A DNA stretch of 49,255 bases, from positions 1 to 49,255 of the forward strand of contig NZ_CAAFUQ010000092.1 in NCBI RefSeq assembly GCF_900766215.1, given 5' to 3'. Origin of the DNA: an uncultured Finegoldia sp. Its GTDB lineage: Bacteria; Bacillota; Clostridia; Tissierellales; Peptoniphilaceae. The stretch's first letter is position 1. The number at the start of each line of letters is the position of its first letter. The translations under genes were made by a program, and so were the position numbers. A model generated the notes under the pieces. The model had not been told where the DNA came from. It did not search any database and was given only the letters and a program-made list of their open reading frames with translations. Of this stretch, positions 26,221-34,743 are shown one piece after another.

Positions 26221-26545
26221 AAATTATCTTCCCTACAAATCGGCAAGGGAATATTGCGACAGAAAAATGGCAAAATGGATGGGATTTTTCCTATCAGAAC
26301 ACACGACAGCACTACATTCGATGACTGAAAATGTAAGCGTACAATCGTTGGGTGCGAGTAGTTTGCTTTTACTTATAAGCCAAGCTTTTCTGAATGATTT
26401 CACAGTCGAAATCTTCACTCACAACAACAAATCATACGTAGGGACAATTTACGATATTTTTGATGATACGTTGTATTTTGAATGTGACAATCAAATGATA
26501 AATATAAAATTCGACAATATTTTGAACATTAATTTGATGGAGTAA
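26210..26545 (+). CDS. YolD-like protein
   Basis: The start MIIRNYLPYKSARE overlaps the polymerase stop (111 residues). The N-terminal part (YLPYKSAREYCDRKMAKWMGFFLSEHT) and the beta-rich C-terminus (YVGTIYDIFDDTLYF, INIKFDNILNI) are those of the YolD family, which in Bacillus accompanies UvrX and YqjW. Its biochemical role is unknown; cotranslation suggests that it assists or regulates the polymerase. Confidence 0.82.
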   Translation: MIIRNYLPYKSAREYCDRKMAKWMGFFLSEHTTALHSMTENVSVQSLGASSLLLLISQAFLNDFTVEIFTHNNKSYVGTIYDIFDDTLYFECDNQMINIKFDNILNINLME

Positions 26546-26547
26546 TT

Positions 26548-26859
26548 ATGAATACATTACACAAAAATACTTTTCAATTCGATTATTTTTCGGACAATTT
26601 CATAGCTTTTGAAAAGGACTTTTACAAATACGCAAACATCAACGTGCCACTTACATTCTTGACAGACGACATTTTAGAACATATGATATCCACGAAAAAT
26701 GATTATTTCAGGATAAATGCGAAAAACTGCAAGGATAACATGGACCATTATTTTATCTTCAGGAAAAATTTCGCAAAAGAAAACAAATCCATAATTCTTT
26801 TTGAATACATCTGCCACAAAACACAATTGGAGTTTGAGAATTTGACAGATAATCGTTAA
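26548..26859 (+). CDS. Hypothetical protein at the end of the polymerase operon
   Basis: This 103-residue protein starts 2 bp after the yolD-like stop and is clearly in the same operon. It is rich in N, F, K and D, with no signal peptide or membrane helix. I recognise no family. A role linked to translesion synthesis is suggested only by position. Confidence 0.65.
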   Translation: MNTLHKNTFQFDYFSDNFIAFEKDFYKYANINVPLTFLTDDILEHMISTKNDYFRINAKNCKDNMDHYFIFRKNFAKENKSIILFEYICHKTQLEFENLTDNR

Positions 26860-26906
26860 ATTTACTTAAAATTTTTCATAATTATATAATTTTTTCAAAA
26901 AAATGC

Positions 26907-26935
26907 TTGACAATATTTTTTTACGAATGTATAAT
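26907..26935 (+). promoter_or_regulatory. Promoter of the T-box operon
   Basis: Consensus TTGACA (26907-26912), 17-bp spacer, TATAAT (26930-26935). Confidence 0.85.
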
Positions 26936-26944
26936 GATTAAAAA

Positions 26945-27200
26945 TCAAACCTACAGAAAAGAAGAGTAGTCATAAATAGATTTTACAGAGAAGCTCCATT
27001 TGGTGAGAGGAGCAAATTGATGTTATGGTGAACATGGTCTTTGAGGGGACAGTTCGATATTAGGACTGTACGGCGACTTCCGTTATCATGAGTTAGAGCT
27101 TGATGGAGCTTGAAGTGGTGTATTTTTACATACACAAAAAAGGTGGTACCGCGGATATTTCGCCCTTTCTATTAGAAATAATAGAAAGGGCTTTTTTTAT
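26945..27200 (+). promoter_or_regulatory. T-box riboswitch leader with antiterminator and terminator
   Basis: Stem I begins at GAAGAGTAG (26961-26969), with the AGTA of the specifier-loop E motif, CAGAGAAG, and GGTGAGAG at the distal end. The T-box core AGGTGGTACCGCGG is at 27141-27154. The terminator, GCCCTTTCTATT paired with AATAGAAAGGGC (27162-27191), is followed by seven Ts. The 3' side of the specifier loop reads GAACATGG (27030-27037). The upper helix is GTCATAA with TTATGGT, the lower AAAGA with TCTTT. The candidate specifier is AUG at 27034-27036. The unpaired T-box UGGU calls for a tRNA with an A discriminator, which fits tRNA-Met and argues against the alternative registers UGG (Trp) and CAU (His). 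Confidence 0.9.
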
Positions 27201-27221
27201 TATAAAAATTAGGAGGAGATT

Positions 27222-27758
27222 ATGATTGAAATAACATTTAGAGGAAGAGGTGGACAAGGAGCATTCACTGCATCAAAAATAATTGGAAATGCATGTGTAA
27301 AACAAGACAACTTGTACTCATTGGCTTTCCCAACGTTTGGTCCTGAAAGAAGAGGCGCTCCAGTGAGTGCTTTTACAAAAATAGATACGAAAAAAATCGA
27401 AGACAGAACACAAGTACAAAACCCAGATTATTTGGTTATACTCGATGAATCGCTGTTTGATATCGACGAATTAAAAAATCTTAAAAATTGCACAGTATTC
27501 ATCAATTCTTCCAAAAAATTTGAAGAAAAAAATGTGATTTCTGTCGATGCGACCAAAATCGCACTGGATATTTTACATAAGCCGATTACAAATACTGCAA
27601 TGATTGGGGCGTTGTTTTCCAAATTCAATGTAATCGACAAACAGAGCATTGTAGAAAGTTTCAAAGATAATTTGTCTCCATCAGTTGTGGACAAAAACGT
27701 AGAATTATTCGAAGAAGTTTTGAAAGAGGTGAATGAAAATGAAAAGACCAGAGCTTAG
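27222..27758 (+). CDS. 2-oxoacid:ferredoxin oxidoreductase, gamma subunit
   Basis: This 178-residue subunit has the nucleotide/CoA-type motif FRGRGGQGAFTASKIIG (6-22) and FGPERRGAPVSAF (41-53), typical of the gamma subunit of four-subunit pyruvate or 2-ketoisovalerate oxidoreductases. It helps bind coenzyme A in the reversible reaction 2-oxoacid + CoA + oxidised ferredoxin = acyl-CoA + CO2 + reduced ferredoxin. It is the first gene after the T-box leader, with AGGAGGAG before the ATG. Which 2-oxoacid is used cannot be told from sequence. Confidence 0.87.
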   Translation: MIEITFRGRGGQGAFTASKIIGNACVKQDNLYSLAFPTFGPERRGAPVSAFTKIDTKKIEDRTQVQNPDYLVILDESLFDIDELKNLKNCTVFINSSKKFEEKNVISVDATKIALDILHKPITNTAMIGALFSKFNVIDKQSIVESFKDNLSPSVVDKNVELFEEVLKEVNENEKTRA

Positions 27759-28017
27759 ACAGTTCAATGGATTTGAAAAAATAGAAGATTATCCTTTGGG
27801 AACATATTACGAAGCTGGTTTTCTTACAGTTACCAACGATTCGTACCGAAGTTTTGATTATTTCGTTGACAAGGACAAATGCAAAAACTGCTTGGAATGC
27901 TACTTGTATTGTCCAGATGGAACGATTGAAAAGCAAAACTCATACGTTAGTATTAACCAAGATTTTTGCAAGGGTTGTGGAATTTGCCAGAAGATTTGCA
28001 ATTTCAATGCAATATAA
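27739..28017 (+). CDS. 2-oxoacid:ferredoxin oxidoreductase, delta (ferredoxin) subunit
   Basis: The start chosen is MKRPELRQFNG, 9 nt after AAAGAGGTG (92 residues); another ATG lies two codons upstream. Two 4Fe-4S motifs are seen, CKNCLECYLYC and CKGCGICQKIC. The proline that usually follows the last cysteine is an asparagine (CNFNAI). It carries electrons between the TPP site and free ferredoxin. It overlaps the gamma gene by 20 bp. Confidence 0.88.
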   Translation: MKRPELRQFNGFEKIEDYPLGTYYEAGFLTVTNDSYRSFDYFVDKDKCKNCLECYLYCPDGTIEKQNSYVSINQDFCKGCGICQKICNFNAI

Positions 28018-28028
28018 AGGAAAATAAA

Positions 28029-29168
28029 ATGAGAAGATTTTTATCGGGAAATGAAGCTGTAGCAGAAGGCGTTAGATTATCGAAACCAAACGTGATTTCG
28101 GCGTACCCTATCACTCCACAAACTACGGTGGTTGAAAAATTATCGGAAATAGTAGAACAGAAACAGCTTGATTCTAGATTTGTGCACGTGGAAAGTGAAC
28201 ACTCTGCTCTATCTTGTGCGATTGGTGCAAGCGCAATCGGTGCAAGAACTTTCACAGCGACAAGTTCACAAGGACTGTTGTACATGGCAGAATGTCTTCC
28301 CTACGCTGCTGGCGGAAAATTCCCAATCGTTATGGTGAATGCGAATCGTTCAACTGCACTTCCTTGGAATATTTTTGGAGACCAACGAGATTCCTTGTCG
28401 CAATTAGATAGCGGTTGGATTCAAGTGTACGTGGAAGATGCACAAGAAGCTTTGGATACAGTGATTGAAGCGTATTACATAGCTGAACACAAGAAAGTCT
28501 CCACTCCAGTAATGATTAACTTGGATGGATTCGACCTCACACATACTTATGAACCAGTAGATGTACCTGATGCTAATGATGTAGATGAATTCTTACCAAA
28601 ATTTGAAACCAAAAACAAATTCGATCTCAATCATCCTAGAAATTTAGGATTTTCCGTTGGACCTTCTGATAATTTGGAATGGAAAATCAGAGAAAACAAA
28701 GCAGTTGTGGATTCGTTGGAGATAATCGAAGAATCCAGAGCGAAATTCAAACAGATTTTCAACAGAGACCACGGTGGCGCGATTGATTCCTACAAAGTAA
28801 ATGATGCGGATTACGTTTTGATTTCTATCGGATCAATCTCGGGATTAATCAGAAGTGTAGTCGATGAATTAAGAGAACAAGGAGAAAAAGTCGGATACTT
28901 GAAACTAAGATACATCAGACCTTTTCCAACAGAAAAATTGAGAAATGAACTTCAAAACACGAAAAGAATTGGCGTTTTAGAAAAAGATATTTCATTTGGA
29001 CATTTCGGTACAGTCTACACTAATGTAAAGTCAGTCACAGACATCGATTCACAAAACTTCGTAGGAGGACTTGGAGGAAGAAATATTACACGAGATAACA
29101 TCAAAGAGATTTTCCAAAACCTTAAACAAAATGGCGAAGAACTTAATTTTATAGGAGCGAAGTTATGA
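28029..29168 (+). CDS. 2-oxoacid:ferredoxin oxidoreductase, alpha subunit
   Basis: The start is MRRFLSGNEAVAEG, 7 nt after AAAGGA (379 residues); a longer frame overlaps the ferredoxin gene without support. The pyrimidine-binding domain has SAYPITPQTTVVEKL, HVESEHSALSCAIGAS (with the key Glu) and TSSQGLLYMAE. Later GDQRDSLSQLDSGWIQ, and the C-terminal domain LRYIRPFP with EKDISFGHFG, are close to PorA/VorA. It forms the catalytic pair with the beta subunit. Confidence 0.9.
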   Translation: MRRFLSGNEAVAEGVRLSKPNVISAYPITPQTTVVEKLSEIVEQKQLDSRFVHVESEHSALSCAIGASAIGARTFTATSSQGLLYMAECLPYAAGGKFPIVMVNANRSTALPWNIFGDQRDSLSQLDSGWIQVYVEDAQEALDTVIEAYYIAEHKKVSTPVMINLDGFDLTHTYEPVDVPDANDVDEFLPKFETKNKFDLNHPRNLGFSVGPSDNLEWKIRENKAVVDSLEIIEESRAKFKQIFNRDHGGAIDSYKVNDADYVLISIGSISGLIRSVVDELREQGEKVGYLKLRYIRPFPTEKLRNELQNTKRIGVLEKDISFGHFGTVYTNVKSVTDIDSQNFVGGLGGRNITRDNIKEIFQNLKQNGEELNFIGAKL

Positions 29169-30058
29169 GTAACATAAACAAACGAACAATTACACAAGAT
29201 GAATATTTTTACGGACACAAGGCCTGTTCCGGTTGTGGCGCTGCCCTTGCAGTTAGAATCGCTTTGAAAGTTCTCGGAGATAGAGCAATTTCAGTTCTAC
29301 CTGCAGGTTGCATGTCAGCTGTTGGGTTTAATTTCCCACAATTAGCCTTCAAGAACAACTCGATTATTTCGACGTTCGCAGGAACTGGCTCCATGCTTTC
29401 TGGCATTTACGAAGGAGCAAAGGCTTTGGGGATTGAAGATTTGCAGATTGTAGGATTTGCAGGAGATGGTGCTACGGCAGACATTGGATTTCAAACATTA
29501 TCCGCTGCAATCGACCGCGGTGACGATGTAATCTACATTTGCTACGACAACGAAGCCTACATGAACACAGGAATTCAAAAATCGTCCTTGACACCATTTG
29601 GTTCATCGACAACTACAACACCTGCAGGAAAAAACATCCACGGAAACACTCGAAACAAGAAAAATATTTTCGATATAATCGCAGCTCACGACATATCTTA
29701 CGCAGCCACTGCATCAGTCGGCTACATTCAAGATTACATCGACAAGGTTGAGAAAGCATCCAAAATCCGTGGAACCAAATACATTCACGTCCTCTCCCCT
29801 TGTCCAGTCGGTTGGGGTACAAATACAGACGATACGATTGATTTGGCAAAGGAAATCGTGGACAATTGCATGTTCCCATTAGAAGAATACGAAAAAGGAA
29901 AATATTCCATCAGAGAAATCAAAAACAGAAAAACAGTTCACGATTATATAAGAAAACAACGAAGATACAAACATTTAACAGATGAAGAAATAGATTTAAT
30001 TGAAGAAAACACAATCAAAAATTACGAAAACAAACTTAGGAGGGTTTATCATGATTAG
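29165..30058 (+). CDS. 2-oxoacid:ferredoxin oxidoreductase, beta (TPP-binding) subunit
   Basis: This 297-residue subunit starts within an ATGA overlap with alpha. The ThDP-binding motif GFAGDGATADIGFQTLSAA (about 98-116) ends in YDNEAYMNTGIQKS, the form seen in PorB of pyruvate and branched-chain enzymes. Cysteines at CSGCGAA and AGCMSAVG and one in SPCPVGW match the 4Fe-4S ligands of PorB. Substrate choice is not decided by these motifs. Confidence 0.9.
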   Translation: MSNINKRTITQDEYFYGHKACSGCGAALAVRIALKVLGDRAISVLPAGCMSAVGFNFPQLAFKNNSIISTFAGTGSMLSGIYEGAKALGIEDLQIVGFAGDGATADIGFQTLSAAIDRGDDVIYICYDNEAYMNTGIQKSSLTPFGSSTTTTPAGKNIHGNTRNKKNIFDIIAAHDISYAATASVGYIQDYIDKVEKASKIRGTKYIHVLSPCPVGWGTNTDDTIDLAKEIVDNCMFPLEEYEKGKYSIREIKNRKTVHDYIRKQRRYKHLTDEEIDLIEENTIKNYENKLRRVYHD

Positions 30059-31406
30059 AAACAACATCAAAGAAATTACAAAAGAAAAATTAGAAAGTTT
30101 AAGAACATCAAAATACTGGGAAGAAGAATTGGAAACACTAAGCCGTGACGAAATCGAAAAACTACAATTACACGAATTGAAAAACATATTGGTTCACGCT
30201 TACGAAAATTCAGAATACTACAGAAAAAGCTTCGACGAAAATTTGTTAGATCCATACGAATTTTCATCACTTGAAGAACTCGCAAACTATCCATTTATCA
30301 ACAAGAAAACAGAACGTGACACGCAACACAAGGGAAGTTTCCTTGGACAAATGGCAGCTACAAGTGAAGACGACGTAGTGTTCATCTCCGCATCTTCAGG
30401 ATCTACTGGTGTTCCTACGATTTCCCCATTCACACAACAAGACCTCGACGAATTCCAAAACGTAGAATCCAGATTTTTCTACCAAATCGGAATGAGAAAA
30501 CAAGACCGATACGTTCACGCACTCAACTTCTCGTTATTTGTCGGAGGTCCTGATGTAATCGGAGCACAAAATGTCGGCGCACTTTGTATTTGGGCAGGCA
30601 CAATCCCATCTGAAAAATTATTGAACATAATTGTAAATTACAAACCAACTATAATTTGGACGACTCCTTCTTATGCGTGGTATTTGGGTGAAACTGCCAA
30701 GAAACACGGCTATGATCCAAAAGAATTATCGTTGAAGAAAATAATCGTTGCAGGAGAACCTGGTGGATCAATCAATGCCACAAGAGAAAAAATCGAAGAA
30801 TTGTGGGACGCTGATTTGTATGATTTCTACGGATTAAGTGATATCTTCGGAGCGTGTGCTGCAATGTGTGAACAAAAAGATGGACTTCACATCGCTGAAG
30901 ATCAAATTTTAGTTGAAGTAATCGATCCTGAAACTGGAAAAGTTCTACCAGAAGGTGAAGTCGGAGAATTAGTCTTCACATCTTTGAGAAAACAAGCAAG
31001 ACCAATGATTAGATTTAGAACTGGAGACATCGGATATGTAAACAAACAAAGATGCAAATGCGGCAGAACATCTACTAGAATTTACATAATCGGAAGATTA
31101 GACGACATGTTCATAGTTTCTGGAGTGAACGTATTTCCTTCAGATGTGGAACACGCAATCAGACAAGTCGAAGGAATCACTGGCGAATACAGAATCAGAA
31201 TCTTCGACAAAAACTTAAGCACAGCTTATTCTGTTGAAGTCGAAAAGAATGACGACATCACAGATGTAGAAGCTTTGAGAGAAAATATATGGAAAGAATT
31301 GAAAGTTAGACTTGGTGTGAAACCTCACGAAATCATCATCCACGAAGACGGATATCTTCCAAGACAAACTCACAAAGCAAACAGAGTTATAGACGAGAGA
31401 CAATAA
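30051..31406 (+). CDS. Phenylacetate-CoA ligase (PaaK)-family acid:CoA ligase
   Basis: The start is MIRNNIKEITKEK behind AGGAGGG, overlapping the beta gene by 8 bp (451 residues). The adenylate-forming core has SASSGSTGVPT (113-123), TTPSYAWYLGE, YGLSD and FRTGDIGYV; a CKCGR knuckle and the catalytic lysine region RQTHKANRVID lie near the C-terminus. The family turns phenylacetate and related acids into acyl-CoA with ATP. Next to a 2-oxoacid oxidoreductase it could feed acyl-CoA for reductive carboxylation, as reported for aryl acids in methanogens, or act on the product of the oxidative direction. Confidence 0.85.
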   Translation: MIRNNIKEITKEKLESLRTSKYWEEELETLSRDEIEKLQLHELKNILVHAYENSEYYRKSFDENLLDPYEFSSLEELANYPFINKKTERDTQHKGSFLGQMAATSEDDVVFISASSGSTGVPTISPFTQQDLDEFQNVESRFFYQIGMRKQDRYVHALNFSLFVGGPDVIGAQNVGALCIWAGTIPSEKLLNIIVNYKPTIIWTTPSYAWYLGETAKKHGYDPKELSLKKIIVAGEPGGSINATREKIEELWDADLYDFYGLSDIFGACAAMCEQKDGLHIAEDQILVEVIDPETGKVLPEGEVGELVFTSLRKQARPMIRFRTGDIGYVNKQRCKCGRTSTRIYIIGRLDDMFIVSGVNVFPSDVEHAIRQVEGITGEYRIRIFDKNLSTAYSVEVEKNDDITDVEALRENIWKELKVRLGVKPHEIIIHEDGYLPRQTHKANRVIDERQ

Positions 31407-31407
31407 A

Positions 31408-32571
31408 ATGAAAAACTTATCAAATAGAGCGACAAGTTTTACGGAATCTGTCATCAGAAAAATGACACTTATCGCCAACAAAAATAATTCAATCAATTTG
31501 GCGCAAGGATTCCCAGAATTTGATCCGCCAGTTGAAATATTAAACAGATTACAAGAAATTTCTCTGACAGGCCCACACCAATATTCCATAACTTGTGGGG
31601 CGAAAAATTTGAGAGAAGCCATCGCAAAAAAACACGAAAAACTCACAGGAAACACCACTAACCCTGAAGAAAACGTCGTTGTGACATGCGGTGGTACAGA
31701 GGCAATGATGGCGAGCATGATGGCAATCACAAATCCTAGTGACAAAGTTATCATATTCTCTCCATTTTATGAAAACTACAAAGCCGACGCGATTTTGTCC
31801 GGAGCAGAGCCAATATTCGTAAAATTAAACCCTCCAAATTTTGATTTTGACATAAACGAATTGGAAAATGCATTCAAACAAAATCCGAAAGCCATCATCC
31901 TCTGCAATCCCTCTAACCCATCTGGAAAAGTATTCACCAGAGAAGAATTACAAATAATAGCAGATTTTGCAGAAAAATACGACACATACGTAGTGACAGA
32001 TGAAGTGTACGAACACATAGTCTACAAACCATACGTGCACACATATTTTGCGTCATTACCGAAAATGAAAGACAGAACCATCACCACGACATCTCTGTCA
32101 AAAACATACTCAATTACAGGTTGGAGACTTGGCTACACAATCGCAAACAAAGAAATCACACAAGCAATCAAATCAGTGCACGATTTTCTTACAGTCGGAG
32201 CAGCAGCCCCATTACAAGAAGCAGCGATAGTTGGACTTAATTTTGGTGACGAATACTACGAAAAGCTGCAAGAAAAATACACTCACAAAAGAGATATTTT
32301 TCTTAACGGATTAAAAGAAATCGGACTAGACTTCTACTCTCCACAAGGAACCTACTTCGTGATGGTCGACATATCCAAGTTCAAACGCAAATCAGACTAT
32401 GATTTCTGCGTAGAATTGTCTCAAAAAATCGGCGTAACACCAGTACCTGGTTCATCGTTTTTCAAAGACGATAACAACGATTATGTTAGATTCCATTTCG
32501 CCAAAAACGATGACACATTGATTGAGGCCATCAATCGACTTCGAAAAATCAACGATTTGTTGGTTGACTAA
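31408..32571 (+). CDS. PLP-dependent class I aminotransferase (YbdL/kynurenine-aminotransferase type)
   Basis: This 387-residue fold-type I enzyme starts one base after the ligase stop. INLAQGFPEFDPP near the N-terminus (29-41) is the hallmark of the YbdL / kynurenine aminotransferase group, whose E. coli member prefers methionine and aromatic 2-oxoacids. N170 lies in CNPSNPSG, D198 in VTDEVYEH, the PLP lysine is K232 in SLSKTYSITGW, and a late YVRFHFAKN holds the carboxylate-binding arginine. It would interconvert the operon's 2-oxoacid with an amino acid. Exact substrate unknown. Confidence 0.87.
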   Translation: MKNLSNRATSFTESVIRKMTLIANKNNSINLAQGFPEFDPPVEILNRLQEISLTGPHQYSITCGAKNLREAIAKKHEKLTGNTTNPEENVVVTCGGTEAMMASMMAITNPSDKVIIFSPFYENYKADAILSGAEPIFVKLNPPNFDFDINELENAFKQNPKAIILCNPSNPSGKVFTREELQIIADFAEKYDTYVVTDEVYEHIVYKPYVHTYFASLPKMKDRTITTTSLSKTYSITGWRLGYTIANKEITQAIKSVHDFLTVGAAAPLQEAAIVGLNFGDEYYEKLQEKYTHKRDIFLNGLKEIGLDFYSPQGTYFVMVDISKFKRKSDYDFCVELSQKIGVTPVPGSSFFKDDNNDYVRFHFAKNDDTLIEAINRLRKINDLLVD

Positions 32572-32611
32572 AATAAATCTACCTAATTTCAAATAAATAC
32601 TCCTAAGCAAT

Positions 32612-32636
32612 GACCGCGACATTAGTTGCGGTTTTG
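32612..32636 (+). terminator. Probable terminator of the T-box operon
   Basis: ACCGC-n10-GCGGT is followed by TTTTG. It is short, but it is the only hairpin between the aminotransferase and the repeat block. Confidence 0.5.
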
Positions 32637-32673
32637 CTATGTCGTGAAATAAAAAGTAGTTTCAAGACAAAGG

Positions 32674-32855
32674 AAAGTAGAAAACCAGTTTGCACGAATA
32701 TCTAGACTACGAAAATTTGTGATTTCTAAATCTCAAAATCCTAAAATTTGAAGCACGCTTCGCTTACGCGGTCAAATTTTAGACGGATTTTTTCGATTTG
32801 AAATCAGCTAAATTTTCTCCGTATGATATTCTTAGCAAATCTGGTAATCTACTTT
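32674..32855 (-). repeat. Interspersed palindromic repeat, copy G
   Basis: In minus orientation it is almost identical to copy F (about four differences in 182 bp by eye). Outer arms AAAGTAGAAAACCAGTTTGC and its near complement close the unit; the inner stem is AAAATTTGA with TCAAATTTT. Confidence 0.88.
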
Positions 32856-32933
32856 TATTTCAATGCATAAAAAAATATTTCACTGAAAAGAATAATCACA
32901 GGACGTAGACACATGACAGGGACAATAAAACAC

Positions 32934-33100
32934 GAAAACTCGTAAACCGCTCATCTGTCTACAAAAATTGATAAATTCTAAGCTTGTGAATCTAAAATCG
33001 CAAACTCGCTGACGCTCAGACAGTGCGATTTTTTAACGATTCACTTCGCTTGAATTTAAAACAATTTTTTCCGAATGATTCGCTTGTTTACGATGTTTTT
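32934..33100 (-). repeat. Interspersed palindromic repeat, copy H
   Basis: In minus orientation it matches copy E. Stem-arm GTGAATC pairs with GATTCAC here, where copy E has ATGAAAC with GTTTCAT: paired changes that keep the helix. The inner stem is AAAATCGCA with TGCGATTTT. Confidence 0.88.
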
Positions 33101-33198
33101 GGTTTATTTAAATGCATTCTTAGCAAAGCTGGTAATCTACTTTTGTTTCACAGAATACAAAACCGCTGTACATCTACACGTGACAGATATGGTAAACA

Positions 33199-33256
33199 CA
33201 AAAACCCTTATGCACACGACAACAAAATCGTCGATTTCTATGCATAAGGGTTTGTT
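33199..33256 (-). terminator. Long hairpin, probable terminator of the dipeptidase gene
   Basis: AACCCTTATGCA pairs with TGCATAAGGGTT, with an inner CGAC/GTCG helix; the minus strand leaves as TTTTTGTGTTT. A second small hairpin, ATCACAG with CTGTGAT (33257-33277), stands next to it. Confidence 0.6.
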
Positions 33257-33293
33257 TATCACAGTTTTTTTCTGTGATTTATTTTGTCAAAAA

Positions 33294-34709
33294 CTAAAGT
33301 CTTTCTAGAAGTGATTTCACAAATTCGTAAGTTCTTTGTGTAGATTCAATTGAAAGTCTTTCCTTAGGACTGTGAACATCTTTCATAGTTGGTCCTATGG
33401 ATATCATTTCCATGTCTGGGAAAGTATCTATGAATACTGCTGGTTCCAATGCTGCGTGGACTACTTCAACCTTCATTTCTTTTCCAAACAAATCTTTGTA
33501 TGTTTCAAGCGCCAAGTTTCTCAAATCAGACTCTTTTGCAAATGCCCATGGTTTGTAATAATCTTCCTTCTTAACTTCAAATCCATATTTTTCGTAAACT
33601 TTTGACACATCTTCAGTGTGTACATCGAAAGTTTCTGGGTTTGAACTTCTAAGAGAAATAGTAACCTTCAACACATCATCTTTTATTTCAAAAATAGCCA
33701 AGTTGTTTGAACATTCAACGATATCTGGGTATTCCTTCATCATGCTGTACACTCCGTGAGGAACATCTTCTATGAAAGATAAGATATCTTTTTTGTCATT
33801 TTCATCCAAAACTTTTTCGGCGTTGTCGCATTTTTCAATCTTAACTCTCATATCCTTATCCAATGGATATTTTGCAATTAAATCAGAAAAATCAACATCG
33901 TAATCGTCTTCGTTAGAACTGAACACAACCTTCGCATCTCTTGGAATGGCGTTGTGTTTTGTTCCACCTTCTATACTAACAAGTGCTACAGGTGATTTTT
34001 CTTCGATTAACTTCAAGGCTTCACGTGCAAATTTGATAGAGTTACCTCTTTGTTGGTGAATTTCCATTCCAGAGTGACCACCAAGCATGTTGTTGATGTT
34101 CATTACAAAAGTGTTTTTCATTTTATTATCCACATAATTTAGATTTTTAGTTCCGATTATGTTGTGTCCACCTGAACAACCAGACAACAAAATTCCTTCT
34201 ACTTCAGCGTCGATATTCAATAACTTTCTACCTTTGATATTTTCTCTCTTCAATGCTCTTGCTCCGACCATTGTAGTTTCTTCGTTAGTAGTCACCAACA
34301 ATTCAAGTGCAGGGTGCTTAGCGTTTTTGTCTTCCATGATTGCAAGTCCAATAGCACTTGCAATACCATCATCTGCACCCAAAGTAGTGCCTTCTGTTTT
34401 AACCCAGTCACCATCTACAACTAGTGGAATAGGATCTGTCAAAAAGTCGTGTTCAACTCCGTCAGCTTTTTCTGCGACCATATCCATGTGGCCTTGAATT
34501 ACAACTGAAGGATGATCCACATAATCTGGATGAGCTGGTTTTCTGATTATAATGTTGTTGCTTTCGTCTTGAATTGTTTCAAGTCCCAAATCTTTTCCAG
34601 TCTTGTACAAGAAATCACTGACTGCTTGTTCATTGCCAGATTCTCTAGGGATTTTAGTCAATTCTTCAAAATAATGAAACACTCTTTCCGGTTTTAAATT
34701 TTCTAACAT
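33294..34709 (-). CDS. pepD: Aminoacyl-histidine dipeptidase, M20 family (PepD-like)
   Basis: This 471-residue zinc dipeptidase has the M20 metal motifs: H74-x-D76 in IQGHMDMVAE, D113 in TLGADDG, E143/E144 in TTNEET, and a C-terminal HAALEP. The long insertion domain between about 190 and 400 is typical of PepD. It would release amino acids from dipeptides in the cytosol, fitting an amino-acid-fermenting organism. The ATG follows AAAGGAG. Confidence 0.9.
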   Translation of the reverse strand: MLENLKPERVFHYFEELTKIPRESGNEQAVSDFLYKTGKDLGLETIQDESNNIIIRKPAHPDYVDHPSVVIQGHMDMVAEKADGVEHDFLTDPIPLVVDGDWVKTEGTTLGADDGIASAIGLAIMEDKNAKHPALELLVTTNEETTMVGARALKRENIKGRKLLNIDAEVEGILLSGCSGGHNIIGTKNLNYVDNKMKNTFVMNINNMLGGHSGMEIHQQRGNSIKFAREALKLIEEKSPVALVSIEGGTKHNAIPRDAKVVFSSNEDDYDVDFSDLIAKYPLDKDMRVKIEKCDNAEKVLDENDKKDILSFIEDVPHGVYSMMKEYPDIVECSNNLAIFEIKDDVLKVTISLRSSNPETFDVHTEDVSKVYEKYGFEVKKEDYYKPWAFAKESDLRNLALETYKDLFGKEMKVEVVHAALEPAVFIDTFPDMEMISIGPTMKDVHSPKERLSIESTQRTYEFVKSLLERL

Positions 34710-34743
34710 ATTTTCTCCTTTACTTATCTATTTATTATTCAAA

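Noticed and set aside
27030..27037. Histidine or tryptophan as the T-box specifier
   Set aside because: The UGGU of the T-box requires a discriminator A, unlike the usual tRNA-His and tRNA-Trp. This is not fully excluded, because the register is inferred by eye.
27222..30058. Assigning the oxidoreductase to pyruvate or indolepyruvate
   Set aside because: The four-subunit form and motifs fit several substrates; the two-subunit indolepyruvate form is not what is seen, and no motif decides.
33023..33308. Two open frames of 74 and 77 codons on the plus strand
   Set aside because: They lie across repeat copy H and the hairpin after pepD and lack ribosome sites. A similar frame at 38603-38794 arises from copies D/E. 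They are by-products of the repeats.
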